Assembly: GCA_032358255.1 (NCBI GenBank)
Contig: JAULBX010019411.1
Span: 1-64,000, forward strand
Reading direction: 5' to 3'
From: Heterotrichella gracilis
Lineage: Eukaryota > Sar > Xanthophyceae > Tribonematales > Xanthonemataceae
Length of the DNA: 64,000 bases
The notes beneath the pieces were generated by a model. That model saw nothing but the letters and a program-made list of their open reading frames with translations. It was not told the DNA's origin and did not search any database. Below, piece by piece: positions 38,980 to 52,400 of this stretch. A program made the position numbers and the translations under genes. The stretch's first letter is position 1. Each line of letters begins with the position of its first letter.

Positions 38980-41900
38980 TTACTTGCAATTGGGGAGCCA
39001 TGACATGAGCATAAGTTGGCGGTAACCGTTGCAGAAATAACAACGTTTGTATACATGGTTGCAATTACATACTCCGAGTCTGCAGACAGCAGTGCTGGTA
39101 CCATGCGCCTTCCCAATGGGATTCTGCAAACATCGATGGCATTCAGCAGATTCTGAAGATTCCCAGCTAGTAGTCAGGAACCCTCCTCCCCAAAGCGTTG
39201 GTTGCGGTGGGGCAGGTAATGGCAGGCGCCCCACCGCATCTCTGGCTTGGAAGCCCCCATACTGCTGGTAGTGCTGCCGGACTGCAAAGTACTCCTGAAA
39301 AGGCACAACCGATTGGAGCGTACACCATTTGGCAAATGCAACTTGCCATATGGGTTGCGGCAACGCAATGCACCATATGGGATCGTATATGAGATGTACT
39401 TGTTTATCAGCAGGTAACAAGCGCAGCTCGCGTGCGACAAGTATCGGATTGGATTCCAGGCCAGCAACAATGTACTGCAATCCAATAAATCACAAATGTT
39501 TAACAATTTAAAATCTGCCTGATGTGATGCGATTGGTCATGGCATGGCATGGGCAACCCATAAGCCTGGCAGTCAACGATGCAACTGAGTATGAACTTCC
39601 GGGCAAAACCTCAACCTCAGCGTGAATTCACCTGCCATGCCGTGTAGTCCACCATCCCCAGCGCCGCATGCATGAGGCACATCACCCCCAGCATGATGGA
39701 AGCGGCAATGATCTTGGTGCATGCGGTGGTGGCGGCGCAGGTCAGGGTGGAAAGGCCCGCAGAGGCTGACATTGCGGCCAGCGTCAGGCAGAACAACACC
39801 TGGGACAACAGGGTAGAGGGGGTTCATGCACCTCTTTCACTTTTTCACTTTTTCACGTAAAGCTAATTGCTGCATGATTCTGTTATAAAACATTCAGCAA
39901 AATTATTTTCTTGACAGCGGGGTACCGTGCATGTTAATCGGCCTCATATACTGCCTGTGTAATGGTAGGGTCTGGCCACCTGCCTGGACCATAAACATTA
40001 GGGCCTTACCAAGCAGGGACCTACCAAGTTGCCTGCCTGTCTTGTCCCTAGCACCCAGGCGCCCTACTCAGCCCCACGCATGACTCGCAGATTAGGGTTA
40101 AGACGTGGGCTGCTTTAGGGGTTAGGGTTTAGGGTTTTTGCCCCTACTACGTTGTACGCCGTGCTTGTGGCCAGCACCCAGGGTGCCTTCCACAGCCCCC
40201 CATAGGACCTGTAGTAGAACCTGTACCCCCCCAGCACCCTGCTTGTGTCGTACAGCAGCATGGCGATGGTGCAGGCAGTGTCCAGGCAGCCCACCACCAT
40301 TGCAAACAGCCATGTCTGGATGGATGCCACGTGGCTGGCAGCGATGTATGTGAAGCAGAAGATGCACATCACAAGCAGGCCGCTCCTGCAAGGCAACATA
40401 GGGTAGATAACAATTTCCCATCATTTGTTACTTCAAATCATGTGCCCTGAAAATTGCGACGCGCACCTGACCAAGGCCAATTGGGAGACAGTGCGCGCCT
40501 GCTCAAATCGTGTGCTCAGTGCAGGCTCCGGACCAGCAGGCTGCTGAAGCGCTGGGACTGGAGCTCTTGTTACGGGTGCTGGGGCATCGGGTGGTGCGCA
40601 CATGGCATGGACAGTGACCACCTGCCCCTCCCCTCCCGAATGGTCCTTTCCCCTTGCTGTCACATGTCCTTGAGGCTTCCCTTTCTGCTGCTGCTGCTGG
40701 TGGTGCTGTTTGCCGCGCACATGTGGTGCATGTGGTGCATGTGGTACATGTAGCAGGGCAATGGATGCCACCGCGGCGGTTGTGTACATGAGGAATGCCA
40801 GGAAAGCCATGACCACACCCTGCCAGCACAATAGAAAGCTGTATTAGCCATTGCCAGGAGAGGTGCATGTACATTCATTACATCAGGAACGGCATGAAGT
40901 CCATGGCCCAACTGTTACAAAAATGCTCATGTGGGGTCGTAGTACCGCAAAACCTGGTCCAGAGTTGCTGCCGCCAACCAATGGAAGAACGTAGTAACAT
41001 TTAAATCTGTGTTTTATTGCAGTAGCAAGGGAGCCCACGTTGTACCACGTTCACTTGCTTCGGTCATGGCGACAAGTATCAGGTTCATGAAATTGCGCAC
41101 TACCATGCTACCCCCTGTGTATACCCATCAAATCTTTTTGAACCCTGCAACCCTGCCTGGCACTCACAGCAGTAGCGTTTGCACATCCCTGGCCATGGCA
41201 CACGCTGAGCGCCTGATCGCAGTTTGTGAGACTGTTGTCGGGTGTGCGGCAGACCTTGCCCATCTCCCCTTTCTGGTTGTACCTAATCCTCGTGGCTTCA
41301 AGAAGCACAGAAGCAGCTGCGCTTGCAGCTGTGAAGAAAAGGACAGATAGTACCTACAATGGTGGGGTTTGGTGCCAGTTTAGGTAAAATGTTGAGCGCA
41401 TGAACCCTGATAATAATGATAATAGATTATGATAATGATATTAATAGTGATAAACCCTAAACCCTATAGTAAAGTCTCAAAGCAGAGAAGGTTTTGACCG
41501 GCAGGCGACATAGCAGCAGCTTGATCCGCACCATGGTGAAAAGCAGCTTGTTTGGGATGGCGGCCACTTACCCCATCGATCCAGGCTTCGACCTTCAGCA
41601 CCATGGCATTGGAGCTGAGTCGGAGAGGAACAACCCCTCCAAAGTCAACTGCTGCGATGAGCAGGCCCACAAGCCCGAGAACCAAGGATATCACTGTTGG
41701 GAAACATACGAGTGTTACTTTGTAGAGTGCAGTGGTGCTGGGCTAGATGGGCTGCACCGTAAATGGGCTGGCAGGGGCTACTGAGGCATACAGCTGACGC
41801 GTTGCAGGCAGGTATGGTCGGTGTATGTGGTTAGGCAGATGCTCACCTGACACTGACACCAGATAAGACATGGCTGCTGTGTCGTTCCAGTCCGAGTTGG

Positions 41901-42161
41901 CCACAGTTGTGGCCAAGGTAAGGACTGTGAACACATACTGCAGCAACACAGGGTTATGTTAGCTTGCACCAGGTGGATGAGCTGTGTTCCAAGAAAGTTT
42001 GGCTGCCGGGGTAACTGTACCTTAAAAGAGTGGACAAGCAGCAGAGACGAATACAGGAGTGGTGGGCGAGAGGTGAGGAGGCCATCGTGGCGACCATCAT
42101 TGTTGGCCGCTCCCTCTACCACCTCCACAGCCACGTTGTACTCCTCATGCTCGCCTGCCAT
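38980..42161 (-). CDS. Polytopic membrane protein with two MARVEL-like four-helix units
   Basis: Hydrophobic exons chain on the minus strand from an ATG at 42161: about 42161-42022, 41941-41850, 41694-41568, 41332-41165, 40820-40467, 40388-40152, 39800-39632 and 39310-38980. Membrane segments include YVFTVLTLATTVA, LVLGLVGLLIAAVDF, GVVMAFLAFLMYTTAAVASI, SGLLVMCIFCFTYIAA, LFAMVVGCLDTACTIAMLL, VLFCLTLAAMSASAG and KIIAASIMLGVMCLMHAALG. Two units each show a Cys-containing loop (CHGQGCANATAV; CAATTACTK) just before the last helix, as in MARVEL/CASP-like proteins, joined by a polar loop with HAPHAPH and polyQ. Exon borders and the last exon are uncertain, and the C-terminus could be read in another frame. 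The MARVEL relation is an inference from hydropathy and loop Cys pattern. It is head-to-head with CutC. Confidence 0.5.
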
Positions 42162-42912
42162 GGCCGTTCATTTATTCTGACATCGGTTCAGCTACGTACT
42201 TCTCACACGGGCTGAGCACCAGCTGAGCCAGGCTAGCTATGGTGAAAGGGACAAACGATGCTGTGCTGGGGATCCATGTGGGCACCAACAACGCCAAAAT
42301 GCATATGGAGTCGACACCGAGCCCTACCCATCAGCCGGCCAAACTTTCAACCTATTGAAACCTCATAATAGGTAACGAAAGCACCTGCAGTGAATTCACA
42401 TTGGTGGAGACCTTCGTATGGCATGTTATGACATGCCAGTGGCCACTTGAAGAGACAAGAAATGACTCGATATGCCCAGGTGACGGGCTGGGGCTAATAC
42501 TCTAAGACTTATTGCAGTGACGTGTGGATGACAGTTGGGAGTGCAACTTGTTAAACGACAAAGCTTGGTAATCAGTCCCACTCCACTGCCCGTCTTCGAG
42601 TTTAACAGTGTCCAGGCCTGCACTCTTGGCGTGGAGCGAAGAGCCTTGCTGAAGACTTGCACCTTAGTTCTTGATACTGCCTGCAGCAGTTACAAGCTGC
42701 TTCTGTTGAAATAGACTCCTTTCAGACAACAGTTGAACTGTATGCATGGATATGAATGCATACAGGGTTCTTATGCTGTTGGACGCATAGAAATGGCAAC
42801 GGAGTAGGGTGATCAGCGCAACGTTGCCAACTATGTAGTTTCGCACAGATGTAGCCACGGTTGAGGTCCTGCTATTGGGTTTGTTGCAACCCAATAGCAA
42901 CAGCAGTATTGC
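42162..42912. promoter_or_regulatory. Divergent spacer, polytopic protein / CutC
   Basis: About 750 bases between head-to-head starts. A short perfect inverted repeat around 42866-42900 (GGTCCTGCTATTGGGTTTG then CAACCCAATAGCA) sits about 20 bases upstream of the CutC start and could form a small hairpin in the 5' UTR or promoter. No further gene is visible. Confidence 0.5.
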
Positions 42913-44992
42913 ATGGTACTCTTGGAGATCTGCACCGACAGTGTGGAAGGATGCATTGCAGCACAGGAGGGTGGGGCCGACAGGGTAGAGCTGTGCAGCT
43001 GCCTGGACGTGGGGGGCCTCACTCCCAGCTTTGGTAAGCATGCACCACGGGTTGAAAACACCGACTCCCGCCTGGGCAGAACTGGGCAGCGGCAGTCCAT
43101 AACACAAACGGCCTACCTGCCACCCTTGAGGCTTTCTATGCCACTTACAAAACCCACAAAGGTTTTTTGGGTTTGGCAGGGTTGATAAAGAAGGCACGGC
43201 AAGCGCTGACCAGGTGCAAGCTGCACATACTCATCCGACCTAGGCAGGGCGACTTCCTGTACTCAGCGAGCGAGTTGAGTGTCATGAAAGCTGACATCCT
43301 GGGTGCAGCAGAGCTCCAGGTGGACGGTGTGGTGTTTGGAGTGTTGCAAGCCAATGGAGAGGTTGACAAGGGCTGCGCACAGCACCTGTACCGCCTGGCT
43401 GCCCGGCTGGTGAATGCTGCTTCAACACTCCACAAACCCTCGCCAAGCACAACCCTGCTGTCAGGAAGCCTTCCCCTTGTCATCCATGTGTGAAACCTAT
43501 TGGGTGGCGGCGCACTGTTGAACAGGACAACAGTCGCAGGCCAAATTATGGGTTTAGGTGCAACCCTGGTCTAGGGTTGATACCAGCCACCTGCTTCGTG
43601 ATGGGTACATGGAAAAGGGTGGCTGCCCCCTCCTCCTGGCTACCTTTCTTTTTTATATCTTCCTCAAACAACACCCTCGTACCTGATAAGGTCTCTGTTT
43701 CCTGCTTTGTTTTATCCAATTATATTTTACTTGTACTTTTTCCAAGTTATTTTGTCTCCCTGTGTAGGGCCTGGACGTGACCTTCCACCGCGCCTTTGAC
43801 ATGTGCTGCCACCTGGGGCAGGCACTGGAGGCGCTGGTGCAGGTGGGGGTGCCGCGGGTGCTGACCTCGGGGGGAAACCCATCGGCGGCAGAGGTGGGGA
43901 GCTGTTGAAACAATTCGTGAAGAGTTACCCTTGTCATATTGACCTTTGTCTGTTCAGAGTTTAGGGGTTATGGCGATGCCGGATCTCCATGTGAAGTACC
44001 ATCTCCAGGAACATAGGTAGTGACCTATGCACTGCGAAGCCATTCATGATCGCTACCACCATCACCACCACCACCACAACAACCACCACCCACCACTACC
44101 ACCCCTCCAGCAGCGCCTCCCGCTGGTCATCATGCCTCATGTCATGCTGACGGGTGCCTGTGCATGCAGGCCTGCGAGGTTATCCAAGCGCTCGTGGCGC
44201 AGGCAGGGGGGCGCATCACGGTCATGGCAGGCGGGGGAGTTGGCGAGCACAACGTGGCCAGCCTGGTGGGGCGCACAGGGGTTGCGGAGGTGCACAGCAG
44301 CGCAAGGAGGTGAGGCAGGGGGCTTGCAGATTTGGGCCAAAATAAGGGATGGTGCCATCTTCCTACAATGCACCGTTTGTATTACGTGGCCATACTAACT
44401 GGGAGGCCGGCTAGCTCTACTGTTGGGAGCCTGGTGCAGCGCACAGGGGTGGGCGAGTGCTCAAATTTTAGTAACAAGCCAGTATCATAAAGGATAAGTT
44501 TAAACGGTTACAGGCAACGGCGTCATTTTGCACCTCGCAGGACGTGCGTAGCGCCATGGTTAACCGCGGTGGCTAGATACATTACATGCCATTTTAATGA
44601 TCATCAGCGCCATGATGCACCATGGTGGCTAATTATAGGATCTTCGTACTATATGCATCTTCATGCAATGATGATCCATCGCGCCCTGCAGGCCAGTTCA
44701 CAGCGCCATGATGCACCAGGCTGCCCTAGGTCTGTGCGCACCCCACCCTGCCTCGGATTGGGCCTGGACAGTGGCGTGCCCCACCAGGGTGGCCGGCATC
44801 AGGGCAGCAATGGAGGCGCAGGGGGAGGAAGGGGACAAGCTAGGGGGCCAAGGGGAGGGCCAAGCCGATGCAGGGGGTGGAGGGGGCGGTGTGGTCCATG
44901 TGGTGGACCAAACGGATATCGATGGTGTGGCCAATGTGACGCTTTCTGCATCAGATTCTGACAGCAAGCTGGGCTTTCGTGATATGCTCTAA
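42913..44992 (+). CDS. CUTC: CutC family protein (copper homeostasis TIM barrel)
   Basis: Exons: 42913-43033, 43180-43409 (3' end tentative), 43768-43893, 44170-44309, 44692-44992. Conserved CutC blocks appear in order: [99 protein letters not shown] and AEVHSSARR. CutC proteins are TIM barrels linked to copper tolerance, with the molecular activity unsettled. The C-terminal exon is unusual: after [12 protein letters not shown] it adds a Gly/Glu-rich low-complexity stretch and an acidic tail ([20 protein letters not shown]) beyond the bacterial length. Introns carry copies of the exon 5 start and exon 4 end. Confidence 0.93.
44425..44722 (+). repeat. Intronic echoes of CutC exon 4 end and exon 5 start
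   Basis: GCCTGGTGGGGCGCACAGGG GTTG of exon 4 (44259-44283) recurs at about 44428-44452 as GCCTGGTGCAGCGCACAGGG GTGG. The exon 5 start (GCAGGCCAGTTCACAGCGCC ATGATGCACCA, 44688-44718) has weaker copies at about 44537-44562 (GCAGGACGTGCGTAGCGCCA TGG) and 44602-44626 (ATCAGCGCCATGATGCACCA TGG). Confidence 0.65.
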
Positions 44993-46491
44993 AGTAGTTC
45001 ATAAATTTTCACAGTATCAGCACTACTCGTTGGTATAGTATACCAACACTTTGGTATTACTGCCAGTGTTCTGCTCGATCTGCAGATCGGCCATGGCTCG
45101 GATACCTGTAGAGGATCCTGCAATATGCTTACATTAGCCAATGACTCCGAGCCTGAGGCCCCTGCGCCTATAGGGTTTTATGGGTGCCCATCATTTGTAT
45201 GCTTGCAGCGTATTCATGTATTACCAACATTGGTTGAAAATACAGTGCATTGAGTAGAGTGCCATTACATCTTCATATATCATATCACATGGGCTGGTGG
45301 GTGGCATTGCATGCAGGGGTGAAGTGGGGGGGACTGCGTAGCTGGCAGCTGGCCCTGTAGTGTCAGTGGCAGGCTGCAGTTATCTTCTAGGGCGCGAACT
45401 TGAACAGTGTACTATTAGTAGATTAGATTAAAACTGATAAGTATTTGGCATATGACGTTGTCGAGCCAAAAATGCTGCACACTCCAGGACCTGTGGAGGA
45501 CGGCGTACTTGTATTTTTTGAGATTGACATAGCAACTTGATATGCATGATGCAATCATACTAACAGCGCTGTTCCACACCCACAGTGTCACCCACACGCA
45601 GCTGAACAAATGTAACACATAGTACAGGACTATTGTTAACCCATTGGCAAGCAAGGTCACTGTGGTTGAACTTCAGGAATGATCATTTCGAACAGCAGTG
45701 CACGACCATAATTGATACCATTTAGTAACCCCAATGCCCCAATAGGATAATGGCTCTATCATAATGTTGCGGTCGTGCTGCAACTGGTAAATACTATGCC
45801 GCATGGGGCCCATCGTGCACTTAGTAACTGGTTCTGAAAATTACTCTAGTTAAAAGCTACCTGTTGGAACAACAAGAATTAGGAGACACAAAAAACATGA
45901 TATGCAAACCAATGGCATGGCATGGCAAGCGATTGCATCAGGATTTCCCAGACATGAAAGGCACCCTGATTTGAAAAAATGCCATCGAGCGCATGACTCC
46001 CGTTACCACACCCGATATAGCCCCCTACCTTTGTAATGCGTACTATGTAAACCTGCAACTAAGGTACAGTACCCAGATACTCCTGAGCTTGTAACCCACT
46101 GCCCAAAACGTTCGTATGCCTAGGGTTACTGTACTCTCCTCTATTCTGGGGAAAGGCATCCCTGGCCATGCAATACTACCCCCACCCCTATTTCCTGCGC
46201 TACAGCTACCGGAATACCTGAGGGTTTAACTTGCTGATAACACTCAATGTTCTGCCGCTAAGCTAGAAAATGTACTGCATGAAATTGACATGCAATTCCT
46301 GAAACAATCAATCAAGTCATCTACAACTACACACCCTACTCACTTGCAAACTACTGACGCACCAATACTGGCAAGGTGCAAAGTACCTTCGCAGAAAACT
46401 CTGCGCCCAATGCCTAGACATGGTATACCACCACTTGGCCTGCGCTCAACCTGCCACATTCCCTCCCCACCTCCTCATCCATCCCGCCCCC
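44993..46491. other. Convergent spacer CutC / U-box gene
   Basis: About 1.5 kb, AT-richer than the genes. I see no open frame with a recognisable domain, no RNA gene and no element. It should contain both 3' UTRs. Confidence 0.5.
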
Positions 46492-49400
46492 TTAGACCTG
46501 CACGCGGCCACCCTGCGCCCCGCCCATTGCCGCCAGCGCTGCCTTTGCCGCATGGTTTGGCGCCAGCCCCTTGTGCGCCATGGGTGTGCGCGTGACTGGC
46601 GACACCCCGCTGGTGCGCATCCAGTGCTCAATTGCGCGGCGCTCGTAGCAGTAGCCGTCAGCAGCCATGACGGGGTCAACCATTAGCTCCTGCAACAATT
46701 CACAACCACAATCATAACCACAGCTACAAAGATGGTAGAAATATTACGTGTGATTTTATTTTTAATTTTTTTTTGTGGAAAAAGCAGTGCTTTTGGTGGA
46801 TCGGTTAGTAACCCACAAATAGGATCATGCGGCACATATACACCATCTGCCAGAAGGTGCAAAGGAGAGGCGCCAGTATGTTGCTCACGCACATATAGAA
46901 AACATGCGCGTGTGCTGATTCTTGCACATAAGGATGCACAGTCACAACATGGCGTGCATTCAGCGCCGGCGAGTGTGTACACATGGTGAGTGGGCAGCAC
47001 CTTGGTTAGTGGGCAATGCAAGCCCGGGTGCAGGCACCGCTGCTTGTGCGCGTGGGTGCTCACGGGCGCCATGCGTGGCCCCTGACCATGGTGCGCAGCC
47101 AAGGGGTGCTGCTGCTGCTGCTGCCACAGAGGCGGCTGCACAGGGGGGTGCGCCTGGCCATACCGGCCGTACCCTGGGCGAGGGGGCCCCCTGCGCACAG
47201 GCTGTGGTGGTGGCTGGTGGGGGTAATGGGGTTGCACCTGCCTGTGCTGCATCATGGGCGCCTGCGGCGGTAGCGCCGGCTGACCCCCGTACCCCTGCTG
47301 CATACCCCACTGCTGCTGAGCAAAGGGAGGCTGCGCGGGCGGCGGCACTCGCCTGGCGACAGCCGGGCCCCTGGCATGCACTGGCAGCCCTGCAGGGCCG
47401 TGGACGCCGTGCGGTGGTGGTGGCGCAAATCGCTGCTGCCCACCCGCCAACACCGCCGCTCCCATGGGGATACGGCGGGGAGGCGGTTGCGGCACGGGGG
47501 TCCCATCAAAGTCAAAATCGCTGAGCACGCTCTCTGCTGACAGCTCAGCGATGCTCGCCCCAAACATCTCGTGCTCCTGCTCCTCCTCCCCCTGCATGCA
47601 CCCCCCCACTGCACCCAGGGCCTGGCCCCCTCGGGACACCTCCTCGTCAGGCATCAGAGTGCTGCTGAACAGGATCCCGCTGGTGCGCAGCTGGGGCTGG
47701 GACAGGTGCGGGAACCTCCCAGAGAAGGCGCCGAACGAGGACGCCAGGGCGGGGCCCCAAGTGTCCGCTGCGCTGCCGCTGCTGGCGCTGTCGCAGGACG
47801 CCTGGCTGGAGGCAGGGACGTAGGGTGGGGCAGCGCTTGACAGTGTGGGGGCAGGCGGGGGTGGCTGGCTGGGCCCAAGCGCCGCTTGACCCATGGCGGG
47901 TGGCGAGGGGGGCGCCGGTGCCGGCGCTGGCGCCTGCGCTGCGTCTGATGGCACTGCGGCGTGCACCGCGGCGGGGGGCGCACTGAGCTCGGCCAAACCA
48001 CCTCCAACCTGTGGCGCCTGCTGGGCATCAGGTTGCCCTGCGGCGGCATCTGGCGCATCCCCAGGCAGCACATCCATGGTGCTTGCCGAGCTGGGCCTGC
48101 GCACCATCCCCGGGAAGGGGAACACCTCCACGCTGGTGATGTCTGGCACGCCATCCTGGATGCCTGCAGCCACGCCGTCCAACGACCCCGACAGCCAGAG
48201 GACCGAGCCAGCGGTGCTGGATGGAGCGGCGGGTGGTAGCGGTTGCTGTGTGCACACCTCCTCGTCGCTCATGGCTGCCTTGGGCTCCTTGGGCGACTGG
48301 GTGGGTGTGAAGACAAGCACATCCACGTCCCGCGGCGCAGCCACGGGCTTGACGCCGTCACCTGGGGTGGGAGCAGCGGGTGGGTTAGTTAGGCTCTGAT
48401 GCGGGGCATGGCTGTGGGTGGGTGCATGCATGTGGCAAGTGCTGGCCTGACAACGCTGGCCAGAGAATTATGACGCTATATTGAGTTTTCGGTGCGTGTG
48501 TTCTCACCTGGGGTGTTCCTGGGGGCCGCGCTTGCCGCGGCGCCATCATCCCTGGCACGCCTGGTGGCTTTCCCAGCCGCAGGGGGTTCTGGGAGCGTGT
48601 TAGCTGCCTCTGCCTGCTCCCTACGCTTGGCGTGTTTCCTGCGCTTGGTGTGGCCCTTCTGCTGCGCCTGGCTGGCACTGGCACTGGCACTGGCCTGTAC
48701 AGCCACCGACTCGGTGCCTGCGCTGCTTGAGTCCTCGTTGTCCGCCAAGTGGCTGTCGCTCTCCTCTGCCTGCACATGTGCACAACCGCAAAGGTGGGTT
48801 CTCAGGCAATCACAAGAGCAGAACGTGGCCGCAAAAAGACACCGTTGACACTGTACTTGCGTTTGATGCAAATTTCCATTCATTTCTTGATCAGATTACA
48901 AGAGAAAAGAGTTTATATGTACTTGACAGGAACGTACTAATGGCATGTGTTATGCAATTTTGATAAATCATTCATGCCATTTTTAAAAACAATTTGGACA
49001 AAAACATTCAAAACATTTTATATTTTTATTTTGTAATTTAATGGGAATTAAAAGTGGCAAGCACAGCTCTGCGTACCTGCACCTTGCGCGCCTTCTGCTT
49101 GTGCGCCGTGACCACAGTCCACTCAGTCTCGCCCCGGCCTTCCACACCCCGCGCCTCCCCCTCCACCTCCGCTGCCATCTCCCGCGCCAGCTGCAGCGCC
49201 ACCGCCTCATCTAGCAGCAGCTCCTGGCGGCTCTGGGGGCCGCAGCCAGGTGGCGATGACACGTCAGCAAGCGCAGTCCCAGGTGGCGACGCCACAGCGA
49301 CCAATGACTGCACAGTCCCAGGTGGCGAGACCCCAGCTTCGTCCAGTCGCTGTGCAGTGCCAGGTAGCGGCGTTGGCGCAGCAGTGGGAGCTGGCGCATC

Positions 49401-52400
49401 AGTGGCCAGGGCGGCCTGTGCTGCCCTCTTCTTTGCTTTCTTGCTCTTGACAGGCGGCTGGACCTCAGTGGCCACCTGTGCCACATCGACTGGGCCACCA
49501 GCCTGGGTGTCTGGTGAAGCCGGGGAGGGTTCTGGCGGTTGCGTGGGCGGCGTGTCGGGAGTGGATTGTGCTGGGGATGTGTTGGCAGTAGCCTGAGGCT
49601 CCTTGGCTGCCGCCTGCTTGGCCTTTTTGGCTGCCTTCTTCTGCTGGCGTGCCTTGCCCTCCTCCTCCTCCTTCAGCAGCTGGAGCATGGCGCTGTCGGC
49701 TGCCGCACTTTCCACTGCCTGCAGGAAGGGGCATGTGCGGCTCAAAATCAGGCAGAGCGATGCACAGGAGGTTGCGGTCATCAAACACTGCTAGCATTGG
49801 CAGACCAGGAGTGAATTGCCAATCAGCAGGTGTGCCACAGTCTGATGCGCGAAAGCGCCCCTCGGCATGTGATCAGAGCGGCGCACTTGCACATTTGGTG
49901 CTGCCATATGAAAAATGAAAAATGCCATATGAAAAGTGCGTTGGGAACATTGGGCGGGTTGGCACACACCATGTCCAGTTGCTTGACCTGCATCTGTATG
50001 TGGCCCCCACGTTCAACAGCTTGGTGCACAGCACGACTCGATACTGTCTGCTCCTCTTGGTGCACACCCAGTACATCAACCAGCGCAAGCGACAGGTGTT
50101 TAAGCCACAACCGGGCATGCACGCACAGATGCGCACATGAGAGCTACCATCTCCATAGGTCTTCTCACAGGTAATCTTACTCACCATCTTGAGCTGCTTG
50201 ACCTGCATCTTTGACTCATGTGTGGCCGCCTCCCTGAACAGCTTGGCGCGCAGCATCGGCACCAGGATGGGCTTGAGGTGCTGGTCCAGCGCGCAGCATG
50301 CGTTGTCGATGATCTGCTTGAACGCAAACTGCCACACCAGCAGCAGCGTCACGTACTCGATCTCAAGCTGGCACAGCATGCAGCGGTCTTCGGCGCAGCG
50401 CAGCGCGGCGCGGTGGAGGTCGTCGTGGCGCACCTCACCTGGGGGGCCGGGAAACACATTGTCAGGGCCGCCCAAGTTTACGGATTTAGGGTTTGAGGTT
50501 AATAGCACAGTCGCTGCAATACTGCATGCAATTCCCCAGTTATGTATGAACAATGTACTATGATGTTGAGCAAAATAAGAATCAATATCCCTTCATATGT
50601 CATCTCACTAACATCTTGCAGAACGGCGGGAGTGGCGGGCAGCGTATCCGCGAATCAGCGAATCAGGAGCTCCACACGCCATTCAGGAAGCAAAGCCGCT
50701 CTGTTTTCACATTGTGATTTGCACAGAGCATGATCCTTAAACCCTAAACAACTGTGATTTGCACACCACACACAGGTGCAGCAACACAGGCCAAGGACAA
50801 GGTCACGCCCACAGCCGCCGCAGCACCCACCACCACCCCCTGTCCCTCACCCTTGAGCGGGCTCTGCTTGTCCTTGAGCTTGACCTCGTAGGCCAGCACA
50901 ATCTCCATGCGCTCCTGCACGCCCACAATCTCCCCGCTGAAGCTGTCGCAGATCACGCACGCCTCGCCCACCAGGCCGTTGATCACCTGCACGCATGCAC
51001 ATACATGCACATTGTGACAATGATGGATACCCAATGTAGCCACCTGTGCAATAGTATCCAGAAACGACAAAATCACCCACAACCATGCAGGAAGAAGGTG
51101 CAAACCGGTATCAAGCAGACAAGGAGTAAGGGCTGATGCCCGGCGATTACCATTCGGCAACACCCGCAGGTGTATGCCGGCACTGCAGCTTGCAGGGTGT
51201 GCAGCAAGAAGATTGTGATGCAAATGTAACCCCCTCATATGGGCCCATGATCCACAGCATGTTATGCATGACACAGCCGCTCACCTTGCTGGAATGCATG
51301 TAATTATCTAACTATCTAACTAACCGTCGCTTACCTGCTGCTGCTCCCGGTGCCATCTGCATGCTTCCCGCTGCGCAGCGCTGTCCCAGCATGGGTGTAT
51401 GTCTGTGACTGGTGTGCAGGTGGAGCAGCCGGAGCAGGCGGTGGGGAGCTGCATACACACATGTATTGGTCAGGGGTACAATTGTGGTGTTCCAGTACTT
51501 GAAACTGTGACAGCATGCCTGATATTCCGCCCGACAGAACAATGTAGTCCCATGTGCCCAAAATCTGCGCATGTGTGCCCTAATTGATACACAACATTTG
51601 CACCAGCCTGGCATGGCGCATGACATTATGTCACGGATACATGCGCCCACCTGATAATAACATCAAGGATGTTGGGCATATTGCGTAAAACGGTATCATG
51701 TGGCAGATAGCGCACATGCAGAGATGATGACCGATGGTGTAACCGTACGCAGTGCACAAGTTTTTGCGCTCACCGCCTGCTTGATGTATCTGGCCTTGTT
51801 CTGCAGCTGCACGGCCTGCTTGGCCTGGTGCATGTGCAGGTACTCGTGCGCCTCGCTGTGGGACACCCCGCTGCCACCACCCAAGGCCACCGCCTTGCCC
51901 GTGTCCTTGTCATCAGGCCTGCACATGCACCACATATGTCAAGATTCTCAGCAGGATAGTCAGCAGGGATATGTCAGCATGATGGTCAGAAATATTTTCA
52001 GTACAAGCACCAGCGAAATCATCTTTGCAACGCATCCGCAAGCTTGTCCAAACAATGCCACAAAGGGCTCTTCACCAATGCGTCTGGACAAGTGGCACAT
52101 CACAAATTGATTACAATTCAGGGATTCACATACCTTGGTGCGGGTTTCAACAGCGTGGTGAGCTGCGCCTCCACATGCGACAGCTGCGAGGCGCACATGT
52201 CCACTGTTTCCTGGATCTTGATTGAGAACCACAGCCACATGTAGTAGGCAGAGGGGCGCAGGCGAAGGTCTGCACAGGGCACAGCCACCACCATCAGCAC
52301 AGCGTGACAGGGCACAATCAATGGCTTCCAACAGGACACAGCAACAGTGGCAGCTACCACACCAACGCTGCATGGCCAGCAAAGAGTGCGCATGTCCGTG

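Noticed and set aside
46683-48431. A 582-residue continuous frame treated as one exon to its stop
   Set aside because: The Pro/Gln-rich part is real, but the reading beyond about 47064 runs through a good donor into intron. The in-phase splice to the U-box exon at 46689 is a better model.
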